This document shows, piece after piece, positions 1 to 8,910 of a stretch of DNA of 40,704 nt (position 1 is its first letter; the number at the start of each line of letters is the position of its first letter). A program made the position numbers and the translations under genes. The notes under the pieces are model-generated. The model worked only from the letters and a program-made list of their open reading frames with translations, had not been told where the DNA came from and made no database searches. Origin of the DNA: Bryobacterales bacterium (GTDB lineage: Bacteria > Acidobacteriota > Terriglobia > Bryobacterales > UBA6623); the NCBI GenBank assembly GCA_022824585.1, contig JAJDZN010000198.1, forward strand, positions 1-40,704, written 5' to 3'.

Positions 1-200
1 TAGGGAATTATGTACGAAAGTGGCGAAACACCATCGCACACGGTTCTGGCACGACGCACGGCGCAACCGCCCACGTTAGCGTGCCGCCGGGAACGGCTCT
101 CACCGCATTTCCCGCCCGACATTCACCGTTTGGCTTCATAACTTCAAGATAACATCCCCAGCGCCACCCTCGTATATAGCCCCCTAGATATACTCTCGGC
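1..200. other. Left-edge stretch without a recognisable gene
   Basis: I see no convincing coding sequence here on either strand. The stretch becomes AT-rich towards its right end and holds the candidate promoter of the oxidoreductase gene that starts at 201. The end of an upstream gene may lie just outside the window. Confidence 0.5.
189..194 (+). promoter_or_regulatory. Candidate -10 box for the Gfo/Idh/MocA gene
   Basis: TATACT lies six bases before the ATG at 201. If it is used, transcription would begin at or next to the start codon and the mRNA would be leaderless. That agrees with the absence of any Shine-Dalgarno sequence in front of this ATG. I see no good -35 box at 16-18 bp spacing, and a second AT-rich hexamer (TATATA, 173-178) is an alternative. 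Confidence 0.35.
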
Positions 201-1412
201 ATGACTCGAAGGAACTTCGTCGCGGGCTCAGGGATCGCCGCCCTCAATGCGACTCGCGCAATTGGCTCGAATGACCGTATCGGAGTAGGGATCATCGGTT
301 GCGGTAGAAGAAACCTGCTCGGCCAAGTCCTGGAGTTTCAGGACCGCGCCAATGCGGAGGTGCGCGCGGTTTGCGACATCTGGCAGGCGCAACGAGAATC
401 TGCGGCGGCGAGAGTGCAGGACTCGGGCCGGCCGGCTCCTGCACAGATTCATGCGTACGAAGACCTGCTTGCCCGCAACGATATTGACGCCGTCGTCGTC
501 GGAACGCCTGACCACCAGCACTGCAGGCAGCTCATCGACGCGACGCGTGCGGGCAAGGACACATACGTGGAAAAGCCGCTCGCCATGGACCTCAAGGAGC
601 TGAAGAGGGCCTATGACACTGTCAAGGCTTCAGATCGCGTCGTGCAGATGGGAACCCAGGTGCGCAGCTTCCCGTCCTCCGGGGCGGCCCGCGAATTTGT
701 CCAAGCAGGCGGATTGGGCGATATTTTCAAGATCGAGCAATCGCGCAACTCCTACAAGCCGTACTGGTATCGGTACGCCGAGCGCCGCCTGCACGAAAGC
801 GACACCGACTGGAAGCGCTTCCTGATGCACCGCAAGCCCAGACCTTGGGATCAGCAGCAGTACGCGGGGTGGTTCGGCTATCGGGACTTCTCGCAAGGCC
901 CGCACAGCAATCTCGGCGTGCACTTCTTCGATCTCGTCCATTACGTGACCGGGGCAGGTCCACCCGCGCGCGCTGTCACGATGGCGGGCGAATTCCGCTG
1001 GAACCGGGACGGCTTCGACGTTCCCGATTCCGTGGAGACGACCTTGGAGTATCCGAACGAAGGCTTTCTTGTCCGCTATTGCTCAACGTTCGGCGTCCGT
1101 GGCCACAGCTACCTGAAGTTCTTCGGATCTCGCGGCGAAATGGACGCCACGCGCTGGGGAGATCCGTTCCTTATCACCGGCAAGACCGTGGAAGACGATG
1201 ACCGGATTCGGGAGGGCGAGACGATCGGAAACGCGGAGAGCGTGCCGCACATGCTCAACTTCCTCGAGTGCGTCCGCACAAGGGAGACCCCGAACGCTCC
1301 AATCGAGGCCGGATACAGCCACTCGATCGCAGCGATCCTCGCCGACGAGAGCTTCGTTCGAGGCAGCCGAGTGGAATACGACGCAGCCAAGAGAAGGATC
1401 CGCGAAGGCTGA
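201..1412 (+). CDS. Gfo/Idh/MocA-family oxidoreductase with Tat-like leader
   Basis: This 403-residue protein belongs to the NAD(P)-dependent Gfo/Idh/MocA dehydrogenases, which act mostly on sugars, inositols and related polyols. The N-terminus has a twin-arginine-like start (TRRNF) followed by a short, weakly hydrophobic stretch, so export by Tat is possible. The Rossmann nucleotide-binding segment VGIIGCG lies near residues 29-35. The family's catalytic-lysine motif EKPLAMD lies near 123-129, and a NLGVHFFDLVHYV segment matches the usual GxHxxD substrate-side motif. The start is chosen because the leader and Rossmann fold follow directly; there is no clear Shine-Dalgarno. The hydrolase gene follows 71 bp downstream on the same strand, as is common for carbohydrate or ester catabolism genes. 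The substrate cannot be told from sequence. Confidence 0.9.
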   Translation: MTRRNFVAGSGIAALNATRAIGSNDRIGVGIIGCGRRNLLGQVLEFQDRANAEVRAVCDIWQAQRESAAARVQDSGRPAPAQIHAYEDLLARNDIDAVVVGTPDHQHCRQLIDATRAGKDTYVEKPLAMDLKELKRAYDTVKASDRVVQMGTQVRSFPSSGAAREFVQAGGLGDIFKIEQSRNSYKPYWYRYAERRLHESDTDWKRFLMHRKPRPWDQQQYAGWFGYRDFSQGPHSNLGVHFFDLVHYVTGAGPPARAVTMAGEFRWNRDGFDVPDSVETTLEYPNEGFLVRYCSTFGVRGHSYLKFFGSRGEMDATRWGDPFLITGKTVEDDDRIREGETIGNAESVPHMLNFLECVRTRETPNAPIEAGYSHSIAAILADESFVRGSRVEYDAAKRRIREG

Positions 1413-1483
1413 TCGCTGCCCAGCCGCCCGAGGATCGCGATTCGAACAGAGCGCAGTGGGCGGCCCGCAGCTCCACGAAGGCA

Positions 1484-3772
1484 ATGACATCCGAGAAGGG
1501 AGTCGTCCGCGCCCTCGCAGCGGCACTTACGATCAGTGTCGGAGCCGCCGCACAGACAGTGCTGCCTTCCACCAGGCCACTCGAGACCTCGCAGGATCTC
1601 GCGGCCGAGATGGTCGAGGGCATTCATCGCTTTCTCGACAGGGCCACGCGGTCGGCCGCTTCGGACCGAGATCGAAAATGGAGCCCGGATTTCAGCTCCG
1701 CGGACGCATATTGGCGTTCAGTTGAGGCGAACCGCAAGCGCCTCGCGACGATTCTCGGCGTCGTCGACGCCCGCCTGCCGGTCGACGCCTTCGAGTTGGT
1801 CTCTGCCACGGACCGGCCTGCGAGAATTGCCGTCGGCCAGGGGTACGAAGTGCTGGCGGTTCGCTGGGAAGCCCTGCCTGGAGTATTCGGAGAGGGGCTG
1901 CTACTCCAGCCGGACTCGCCGCCCAGAGCCCGGATCGTGGCGATTCCAGACGCATCGTGGTCACCCGAGACGCTCGTTGGAATCCAAGGGGGCATTTCGA
2001 GCCAGGCTCAGTTCGCCCGGAGACTGGCGGAAAACGGCTGCCAAGTACTGGTTCCCACGTTGATCGATCGGACGGCCAAATGGACCGGCCCGCGCGGCGT
2101 CCGCGAATCCAACCTGCCGCACCGCGAGTTCCTATTCCGCATGAGCTACGAGCTTGGCCGCCACCTTATCGGCTACGAGATACAGAAAGTCCTCGGGGCC
2201 ATCGACCTGTTTGAATCCCGCAACCGCGAGCACGAGGCTCCGATCGGAATGATCGGCTACGGGGAGGGCGGCCTGCTGGCGCTCTACGCGGCAGCTCTCG
2301 ACAGGCGAATCACCTCGGTCGTCGTTAGCGGCTACTTCCAAGAACGGGAGGGTCTCTGGCAGGAAACGATCGACCGGAACGTGTGGAGCCTGCTGACGGA
2401 ATTTGGCGACGCCGAGCTCGCCGGCCTCATCGCTCCCCGGAGATTGACGATAGAGGCCTCGCAAGGGCCGAATGTCCCGGGCCCACCGCCCGCTCCCGCT
2501 CCCAATGCGGACCGAGCGGCATCGGGCCGGCTAGTCTCGCCTCCGGTCAAATCGGTGCGCCGAGAGTTCGATCGAGCGCGACGAATCTACGAGCAGCTCG
2601 GCTCGGAAAACTGCGCCCTCGTGGAAGAGGCGCCCGCTCCCGGCACGGAGACATCGCTACAGTTGCTGATCGGTGCTCGGGACCTGCGCCCCGACGCTGG
2701 GGATCTCCGGACCGTCTCGTCTGCACCGGACCGGGACGCGCGCATGCGTCGCCAGTTCGACCAGATCGTCGACTACAACCATCGGCTGGTCCGGGATTCG
2801 CCGCAGCGACGCGGTAGATTCTGGGCCAAGGCCGATGCGTCGTCGGTCCGTGCGTGGAAGGATTCAACCCAGGTCTACCGCGACTACATCTGGGACGAGC
2901 TGATCGGCCGGTTGCCAGCGCCCGACAGGCCAGCCAGCCCCAAGACCCGCCGAATCTACGACCACACCGACTTCGACGGGTACGAAGTCGTGCTCGACGT
3001 CTGGGAGGATGTCTTCGCATACGGCGTGCTGCTAGTGCCCAAGGGACTGCGGCCGGGCGAGCGCCGACCCGTCGTAGTCGCCCAGCACGGGCTTGAAGGG
3101 CGTCCGACCGACCTCGCCGACCCGGACGTTGACCACCGTGCATATCACCGCTACGGGGCGCGCTTGGCGCAAGAAGGATTCGTGGTCTACGCCCCGCAAA
3201 ACCCGTACATCGGGCGGGACCGCTTCCGGCAGATCTGGCGCAAGGCCCACCCGTTGAAGCTGTCGCTGTATTCGTTCATCGTGGGCCAGCACCAGCAAAC
3301 GCTGGCTTGGCTCAAGTCGCAGCCCTTCGTGGACGGGGATCGGATCGGGTTCTACGGTCTCTCGTACGGTGGCAAAACAGCCATGCGGATCCCCCCGCTG
3401 CTCGATGACTATGCCCTGTCAATCTGTTCGGCGGACTTCAACGAGTGGGTCTGGAAGAACACGAGCACCACTGATCGCTACAGCTACCTGTTCACGCAGG
3501 AGTACGACATGCTCGAGTTCAATTTTGCCAACGTGATCAACTACGCGGAGCTTGCCACCCTGATGGCACCGCGGCCGTTCATGGTGGAGCGGGGACACTC
3601 CGACGGCGTCGCCCCGGACGAGTGGGTCGCCTATGAATTCGCGAAGGTCCGGCGCTTCTACAACCGACTTGGACTGGGGGACAAGACCGAGATCGAGTTC
3701 TTCGACGGTCCTCACGAGATCCACGGAAAGGGCACTTTCGACTTTCTTCGCAAGCATCTTGACTGGCCATGA
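1484..3772 (+). CDS. Secreted tandem alpha/beta hydrolase (acetyl xylan esterase / dienelactone hydrolase type)
   Basis: The protein has 762 residues when started at the ATG at 1484, which directly precedes a signal-peptide-like N-terminus (TSEKGVVRALAAALTISVGAAAQ); the frame is open further upstream, but that part does not look like protein. Two alpha/beta-hydrolase-like halves can be seen. In the first, the nucleophile-elbow position reads G-Y-G-E-G (residues 258-262), so the serine is missing. In the second, G-L-S-Y-G is intact with Ser627. A downstream aspartate (RGHSDGVAPDEW) and histidine (DGPHEIHG) are good candidates for the rest of the triad. The likely role is hydrolysis of an ester or acyl group on a carbohydrate-like substrate in the periplasm. 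The stop codon overlaps an ATG at 3769, but the next gene probably starts at 3958. Substrate unknown. Confidence 0.85.
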   Translation: MTSEKGVVRALAAALTISVGAAAQTVLPSTRPLETSQDLAAEMVEGIHRFLDRATRSAASDRDRKWSPDFSSADAYWRSVEANRKRLATILGVVDARLPVDAFELVSATDRPARIAVGQGYEVLAVRWEALPGVFGEGLLLQPDSPPRARIVAIPDASWSPETLVGIQGGISSQAQFARRLAENGCQVLVPTLIDRTAKWTGPRGVRESNLPHREFLFRMSYELGRHLIGYEIQKVLGAIDLFESRNREHEAPIGMIGYGEGGLLALYAAALDRRITSVVVSGYFQEREGLWQETIDRNVWSLLTEFGDAELAGLIAPRRLTIEASQGPNVPGPPPAPAPNADRAASGRLVSPPVKSVRREFDRARRIYEQLGSENCALVEEAPAPGTETSLQLLIGARDLRPDAGDLRTVSSAPDRDARMRRQFDQIVDYNHRLVRDSPQRRGRFWAKADASSVRAWKDSTQVYRDYIWDELIGRLPAPDRPASPKTRRIYDHTDFDGYEVVLDVWEDVFAYGVLLVPKGLRPGERRPVVVAQHGLEGRPTDLADPDVDHRAYHRYGARLAQEGFVVYAPQNPYIGRDRFRQIWRKAHPLKLSLYSFIVGQHQQTLAWLKSQPFVDGDRIGFYGLSYGGKTAMRIPPLLDDYALSICSADFNEWVWKNTSTTDRYSYLFTQEYDMLEFNFANVINYAELATLMAPRPFMVERGHSDGVAPDEWVAYEFAKVRRFYNRLGLGDKTEIEFFDGPHEIHGKGTFDFLRKHLDWP

Positions 3773-3957
3773 TCTGTGGATCAGCAGGGTGGAAAATGCG
3801 CGAGAGCGCTGACCGCGATGCGCCCACGCTGTTGCACCACAGCGTGCGTGCAGCCGGCGCTCTCACAACGCTCCGGTCACTACGCCCGGCCGGCCTCCTG
3901 ACGGGATCCGGCCCGAAACCCTCCTCCTGCGAGAATGAATCACGGCAACGGTCAAAC

Positions 3958-6096
3958 ATGCCTCGACGCGCCTTCCTCGGAACCCTCGTAGTGATACTCT
4001 GCTTCGCCGGAATCTCTGCGCCCAGCGCCAGCGCCGGGCCCGTTTCGGGCAGCGATCTGCTTGAGTCCTCCAAGAACACGAGCGATTGGCTGATGTACGG
4101 CCGCGACTATCACGCGCATCGTTACGTCGAACTCGACCAGATCACGCCGGATAACGTAAGCCGGCTGCACCCTGCCTGGGTATTCGCCACCGGCGGCGAG
4201 AATCGCGGCCTGCAAGCCACGCCGTTGATCCATGAAGGAGTGCTGTACATTTCGGCTGACGGCTCGCGGGTGTTCGCGATCGACGCCAGGACGGGAGCCA
4301 AGAAGTGGGGCTACGATCCCGAGCTCTCTTCCGAGAGCGAGCGAGTCTACTGCTGCGGCTCGATCAATCGCGGCGTGGCCCTACTCGGCGATCTCGTTTA
4401 CGTCGGAACGATGGACGCGCGCCTTGTCGCCCTCGACAAGCAGACCGGAGAAGTCGTCTGGGAGACACAGGTGATCGACTGGCGGCAGGGTTACAGCATC
4501 ACGGGCGCGCCCTTGGTGGTCAAGGACATGGTCCTCACAGGTGTCGCCGGCGGCGAATTCGGAATCCGCGGTTTCGTCAAGGCGTTCGACACCAGCTCAG
4601 GAGAACTGCGGTGGACGGCATACACCATCCCGGGGCCGGGCGAACCGGGCAACGAGACCTGGCCGGGGGACACGTGGAAGCACGGCGGGGCGCCAACCTG
4701 GACCACGGGAGTCTACGATCCGAACTTGGACCTGGTCTACTGGAACACCGGCAACGCGGCGCCGTGGAACTGCCAGGTCCGCAAGGGCGACAACCAGTGG
4801 TCGGCAGCCACGGTCGCGCTCCGGGCGGACAGCGGCGAAATCGCCTGGGGCTTCCAATACACTCCGTGGGACTGCTGGGACTACGACGCTGTCAGCACGC
4901 CGGTGCTGGCCGACCTCGAGCTTGAGCGGCACGGGCCCATCAAGGCCCTGTTCCATCACGACAAGAACGGATTCTTCTACGCCCTGGATCGCACCAATGG
5001 AAAGTTCCTCTACGGCGAGCCGATCGTGCCCGGCATCACCTGGGCGCGGGGCTTGGACCCGGAGACCGGCCGACCGATCGTCAATCCGGACATGGTGGCC
5101 GAGTCGGGCGGGCCGGAGGTCGGTCCGATCATTCCCAGCCTCGAAGGCGCCATCGACTGGCAGCCGCTGTCATACGACCCCGAGCTCAAGGTCCTGTACT
5201 TCATGTCCAACCAATGGGCCATGGGCTACAAGTTCTGGGAGGAAGGCACGTTCCAGCCTCCGACGAACGGCGAGTGGTACCTGGGCGCGGACTACCAGCA
5301 ATACCTGACCACCGACAAGCCCGGCAATTTCCTCGCCTTCGACGTGGTGGAACGCAAGATCCTGTGGCGCCAGACCAGCCCAGCGCCGTTCTGGGCCGGA
5401 TCGGTGGCGACCTCTAGCGGCTTGGTCTTCACCGGCGACATGCGGGGGTATTTCATGGCCCTGGACGCGCGGACGGGCGACGTGCTGTGGCAATTCCAGA
5501 CCGGCTCGGGAATCATCGGAAGCCCGATCACCTACGAACTCGACGGGATCCAATACGTGGCCGTGCCGTCCGGGGGCATCGGCGGCGACATGACGTTCTA
5601 CTACACCGAGCCGCGCGCGGGGAACCTTTGGGTGTTCGCGCTGGACGGCGGCGGCCCCGCGCAGGTGGCCCCCGGCACGAACCTCACCACGCTCGAGGGC
5701 GGACTGCCGTACGTGGGCGAGCCGGGCCACACGCTGGGCGGCCGCGTCCTGCCCGGCTATGGCTTCGAGCCGACCGAAGGGGGAGAACCGATCCAGACAT
5801 CCGGCCCGCCGCAGCCGTGGTCAGCCGAAGCGGCGGCAGCGGCAGATCTTGGCGGATACTTGGATTCCCCGGAGGACCTGCAGCGAGTGACCTCCGTTTT
5901 TCGAGCCCGCTGCGTCGGCTGCCACAAGGTGGGCGGGGGCAGCGGGCCGAATCTGTTCCGCACCAGGCTCGCTCCGGCGGAGTTTGTCGCGAGGGTGCTT
6001 CAGGGCGGCAATGGCATGCCAACATTCCAAGACGTGTTGAGTGACCGGGACATCCTCGAGATCCACGCGCTCGTAGCCTCTCGGGACCGGCCCTGA
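3958..6096 (+). CDS. PQQ-dependent alcohol dehydrogenase with C-terminal cytochrome c domain
   Basis: This 712-residue periplasmic quinohemoprotein oxidises alcohols and passes electrons to its own heme. The start at 3958 gives a clear signal peptide (MPRRAFLGTLVVILCFAG...SASAG); the open frame extends back to 3769 without signal-like sequence. The beta-propeller repeats (for example TGEVVWE, TGDVLWQFQTG) run through the first 580 residues. The adjacent cysteines that form the vicinal disulfide over PQQ are Cys132-Cys133 (YCCGSINRG). The catalytic aspartate is Asp308 in C-W-D-Y-D, with a second acid, Asp310, two residues on, as in lanthanide-using members. The heme site C-V-G-C-H is at Cys652/Cys655/His656. 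The length and layout match type II quinohemoprotein alcohol dehydrogenases. No PQQ synthesis genes are present in the window. Confidence 0.92.
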   Translation: MPRRAFLGTLVVILCFAGISAPSASAGPVSGSDLLESSKNTSDWLMYGRDYHAHRYVELDQITPDNVSRLHPAWVFATGGENRGLQATPLIHEGVLYISADGSRVFAIDARTGAKKWGYDPELSSESERVYCCGSINRGVALLGDLVYVGTMDARLVALDKQTGEVVWETQVIDWRQGYSITGAPLVVKDMVLTGVAGGEFGIRGFVKAFDTSSGELRWTAYTIPGPGEPGNETWPGDTWKHGGAPTWTTGVYDPNLDLVYWNTGNAAPWNCQVRKGDNQWSAATVALRADSGEIAWGFQYTPWDCWDYDAVSTPVLADLELERHGPIKALFHHDKNGFFYALDRTNGKFLYGEPIVPGITWARGLDPETGRPIVNPDMVAESGGPEVGPIIPSLEGAIDWQPLSYDPELKVLYFMSNQWAMGYKFWEEGTFQPPTNGEWYLGADYQQYLTTDKPGNFLAFDVVERKILWRQTSPAPFWAGSVATSSGLVFTGDMRGYFMALDARTGDVLWQFQTGSGIIGSPITYELDGIQYVAVPSGGIGGDMTFYYTEPRAGNLWVFALDGGGPAQVAPGTNLTTLEGGLPYVGEPGHTLGGRVLPGYGFEPTEGGEPIQTSGPPQPWSAEAAAAADLGGYLDSPEDLQRVTSVFRARCVGCHKVGGGSGPNLFRTRLAPAEFVARVLQGGNGMPTFQDVLSDRDILEIHALVASRDRP

Positions 6097-6104
6097 CCGC
6101 AGCC

Positions 6105-7250
6105 ATGTACGACGCCATCGTCATCGGCCTAGGCGGGATGGGCAGCGCGACGCTGTACCACCTAGCACGGAGCGGCTGCAGGGTCCTGGGCCTGGAGCAG
6201 TTTGAAATCGGCCACGCGATGGGATCGTCCCACGGGTCAACGCGTATCATCCGACTGGCATACTCCGAAGGCCCGGAATACGTGCCTCTGCTGCGAGCGG
6301 CGTACCGCTACTGGCGAGAACTAGAGAGCGCGGCACACTTGGACGAGCCGCTGCTACACGTGACGGGCGGGCTCGACATCGGACCGGAGGGCAGCTGGAC
6401 CGTAGAGGGCTCGAAGAAATCATGCCTGGAGCACGGAATCGAGTTCGAGGAGCTGGATGGCGCGGAGGTCAGCCGGGAATTTCCCGGATACCGCCTGCCC
6501 GCCTCTCTGAGGGCGATCTACCAGCCCGACGGCGGCTATCTCATGTCGGAGGCGGCCATCCAAGCCCACATCGCTGGCGCCACTAGCGCGGGCGCACAGG
6601 TTCGCTCCGGTGCGGAGGTGGCCGGCTGGAGTCGACAGGAATCCGGGTTGCGGATAGAGACGCCTACGGAGGCGTTTGAGACCAAGCGCGTAGTCGTCAC
6701 AGCCGGACCTTGGATTGGAAGACTGTGCCCCGCGCTGCGCCACTATTGCCAACCAGAGCGGCAGGTCATGCTGTGGACGGACCCGCCAGTTCCCGACCGC
6801 TTCAAGCCCGAGCGCTTTCCGGTCTTCATCCTGGAGTCGCCGCTGGGGCGCTTCTACGGATTCCCCGACCACCGCGGCCAAGGCTTCAAGATCGGCAAGT
6901 TCCACCACCTCAGGCAGCGCGTCGAGGATCCAAGCGGCATGGACCGCAGTTGCCAGCCGGGAGACGAGGCTGTCTTGCGCGAGGGCATCGCACATTACTT
7001 TCCCGGAGCGGACGGGCCGACCAGCAGAGCGGCTGCCTGTATCTTCACCAACACGCCGGACGGCCACTTCATTCTGGATCGCCTCCCGGGCTGCGAGGAC
7101 GTGTTCGTCGCTGCGGGATTCTCCGGACATGGCTACAAGTTCTGCGGTGTCGTCGGCAAGATCATGGCCGACCTCTGCCAAGGCCGCTCGCCGGCATGGG
7201 ACATCGACCTCTTCCGACTCAGCCCCCAGCGCTGGGAGGCCCGCGCTTGA
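6105..7250 (+). CDS. N-methyl amino acid oxidase (monomeric sarcosine oxidase / SolA family)
   Basis: The protein has 381 residues, close to monomeric sarcosine oxidase (about 390) and E. coli SolA (about 372). These FAD enzymes demethylate sarcosine, N-methyltryptophan or related amines, giving formaldehyde and H2O2. The FAD-binding segment VIGLGGMGSA is at residues 6-15, followed by GSSHGSTRIIRLAY, typical of this family. Cys312 (CIFTNTPDGHFILD) matches the cysteine that binds FAD covalently in sarcosine oxidase. GFKIGKF carries the lysine used for oxygen activation, and GHGYKF near the C-terminus is the other family signature. It starts 8 bp after the PQQ dehydrogenase stop, so the two are probably co-transcribed. 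Which N-methyl amine is the substrate is not determined. Confidence 0.9.
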   Translation: MYDAIVIGLGGMGSATLYHLARSGCRVLGLEQFEIGHAMGSSHGSTRIIRLAYSEGPEYVPLLRAAYRYWRELESAAHLDEPLLHVTGGLDIGPEGSWTVEGSKKSCLEHGIEFEELDGAEVSREFPGYRLPASLRAIYQPDGGYLMSEAAIQAHIAGATSAGAQVRSGAEVAGWSRQESGLRIETPTEAFETKRVVVTAGPWIGRLCPALRHYCQPERQVMLWTDPPVPDRFKPERFPVFILESPLGRFYGFPDHRGQGFKIGKFHHLRQRVEDPSGMDRSCQPGDEAVLREGIAHYFPGADGPTSRAAACIFTNTPDGHFILDRLPGCEDVFVAAGFSGHGYKFCGVVGKIMADLCQGRSPAWDIDLFRLSPQRWEARA

Positions 7251-7332
7251 GACCGCTCTGCCGGGAACGGATCGGCCCCCAGCCGCGTCGCGAGAGGATC
7301 GCTCCGGCACCCACTTCCGACACACCATTGGC

Positions 7333-7338
7333 TATAGT
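7333..7338 (+). promoter_or_regulatory. Candidate -10 box for the DUF1501 gene
   Basis: TATAGT (5 of 6 consensus bases) lies 15 bp before the ATG at 7354, in a gap of about 100 bp after the oxidase gene. Transcription from it would leave a leader of only a few bases. No convincing -35 box is visible, so this is tentative. Confidence 0.3.
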
Positions 7339-7353
7339 GTTTGTGGGCCTGTC

Positions 7354-8805
7354 ATGACGCTCGATCCGCGGATTCACCCGCGCCCGCGTCGCCCTGTCTC
7401 GCGCAGGGAGATGCTGCGGACGACCTCGACCGGATTCGGGATGCTGGCCCTAGCCAGCCTGATGGCAGATCCGGCCTACGCCGGCCCCGCGCAAGAAGCC
7501 GGCCGGCAGGCGCCCCATTTCGAGCCGAAGGTCAAGAGCGTCATCTTCTGCTACATGTCCGGCGGGCTCTCGCACATCGACTCGTTCGACCCCAAGCCGC
7601 GCCTGGCCAAGGAAGCCGGCCAGCCGATGCCGTTCGAGACGGCGCGCACGATGTTCAACCAAGACGGCAACATCATGCCGTCCCCGTGGGACTTCCACCG
7701 CTACGGCGAGTGCGCCGCGCCGGTCAGCGACCTCTTCCCGCACATCGCGACCTGCGTCGACGACATCGCCATTGTCCGCGGCATGACGGCGAAGTTCATG
7801 GAGCATGCGCAGGGCAACTTCTACTTTCACTGCGGGCAGCCGTTTACCGGCTTCCCATCCATGGGCGCTTGGGTGACCTACGGGCTGGGCAGCGAGTCGC
7901 AGGATCTGCCCGGCTTTGTCGTGATCGGCACCGGCGGCATCCCGCTGGGCGGAATCAACATGTTCAGCAGCGGCTTCCTGCCTGCGGAGCACCAAGGCTC
8001 GATGCTCTATCCGGGCGCCGAGGAGCCGCTGGCCAACATCAAGCCGACGGAGGCAGACTCGAAGCAGCGCCGGCGGCTGGATTTTATCCGCTCGCTGGAC
8101 TCGCTATACCTCGACCGGACCGCCCACGACCCCGATGTGGAGGCCGCTGTCAAGAACTACGAGACCGCGTATCGCATGCAATCGGCGGTGCCGGAATTGG
8201 TCGATCTCAGCGGCGAGACCGAGGCGACGCGCAGGCTCTACGGCCTGGACTCGACCTTCCCGCCCAAGCGCGACTATGCCTTGCAGTGCCTGACCGCCAG
8301 GCGGTTGATCGAGCGTGGCGTGCGGTTTGTCGAGCTGACCATGGTGGACGGACGCAACCGCGGCACCGGCAATTCCTCAAACCCGTGGGACCAGCACACA
8401 GACCTGATCCTGGGGCATGGCCGCAATGCGTTCGCCGTCGACCAGCCGGTAGCCGCGCTGCTCCAAGACCTCAAGGCGAGGGGGCTGCTCGACGAGACGC
8501 TGGTGATCTTTTCCGGAGAGTTCGGGCGGACGCCCTTCGTGCAGGGCACGAACGGCAGGGACCACAACCCGTTCGGCTTCAGCCTCTGGCTGGCCGGCGG
8601 CGGCATCAAAGCGGGGACGACCTACGGCGCGACCGACGAGTACGGCTACCACGCCATCGAAGGCATCCGCACCGTGCACGACCTGCACGCCACCGTGCTG
8701 CACCTGCTCGGCATCGACCACACGAAGCTGTCGTACCGGTTCGGCGGACGCGACTTCCGGCTGACCGACGTGCACGGGCACGTCATTGACGAGGTCCTCT
8801 CCTGA
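7354..8805 (+). CDS. DUF1501-domain secreted protein
   Basis: This 483-residue protein starts with a twin-arginine leader (SRREMLRTTSTGFGMLALASLM) and continues with the DUF1501 signature region (VKSVIFCYMSGGLSHIDSFD). Later segments such as VIFSGEFGRTPF and GRDHNPFGFSLWLAGGG are also typical. DUF1501 proteins have an alkaline-phosphatase/sulfatase-like fold, are exported, and abound in Planctomycetota, Acidobacteriota and Verrucomicrobiota. They usually sit next to a DUF1549/DUF1553 cytochrome-c-like protein, which is absent here. The start at 7354 is chosen because the Tat leader follows within 20 residues. Biochemical function is unknown. The next gene is convergent on the minus strand, 105 bp away. 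Confidence 0.88.
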   Translation: MTLDPRIHPRPRRPVSRREMLRTTSTGFGMLALASLMADPAYAGPAQEAGRQAPHFEPKVKSVIFCYMSGGLSHIDSFDPKPRLAKEAGQPMPFETARTMFNQDGNIMPSPWDFHRYGECAAPVSDLFPHIATCVDDIAIVRGMTAKFMEHAQGNFYFHCGQPFTGFPSMGAWVTYGLGSESQDLPGFVVIGTGGIPLGGINMFSSGFLPAEHQGSMLYPGAEEPLANIKPTEADSKQRRRLDFIRSLDSLYLDRTAHDPDVEAAVKNYETAYRMQSAVPELVDLSGETEATRRLYGLDSTFPPKRDYALQCLTARRLIERGVRFVELTMVDGRNRGTGNSSNPWDQHTDLILGHGRNAFAVDQPVAALLQDLKARGLLDETLVIFSGEFGRTPFVQGTNGRDHNPFGFSLWLAGGGIKAGTTYGATDEYGYHAIEGIRTVHDLHATVLHLLGIDHTKLSYRFGGRDFRLTDVHGHVIDEVLS

Positions 8806-8910
8806 TCACGTCCGAGTTCACGGTCCGGTCCGCGCCCTGAGCAGCTCGGGCTGGACTCGCACCGGCTGCGCCGCCGGGCGGAGCCCGAGGAGGGCCGGAG
8901 GGTGGACCGA

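Noticed and set aside
7341..8789. A 482-codon frame overlapping the DUF1501 gene in another frame
   Set aside because: The DUF1501 frame has the Tat leader and family motifs; the other is Arg/Pro-rich shadow sequence.
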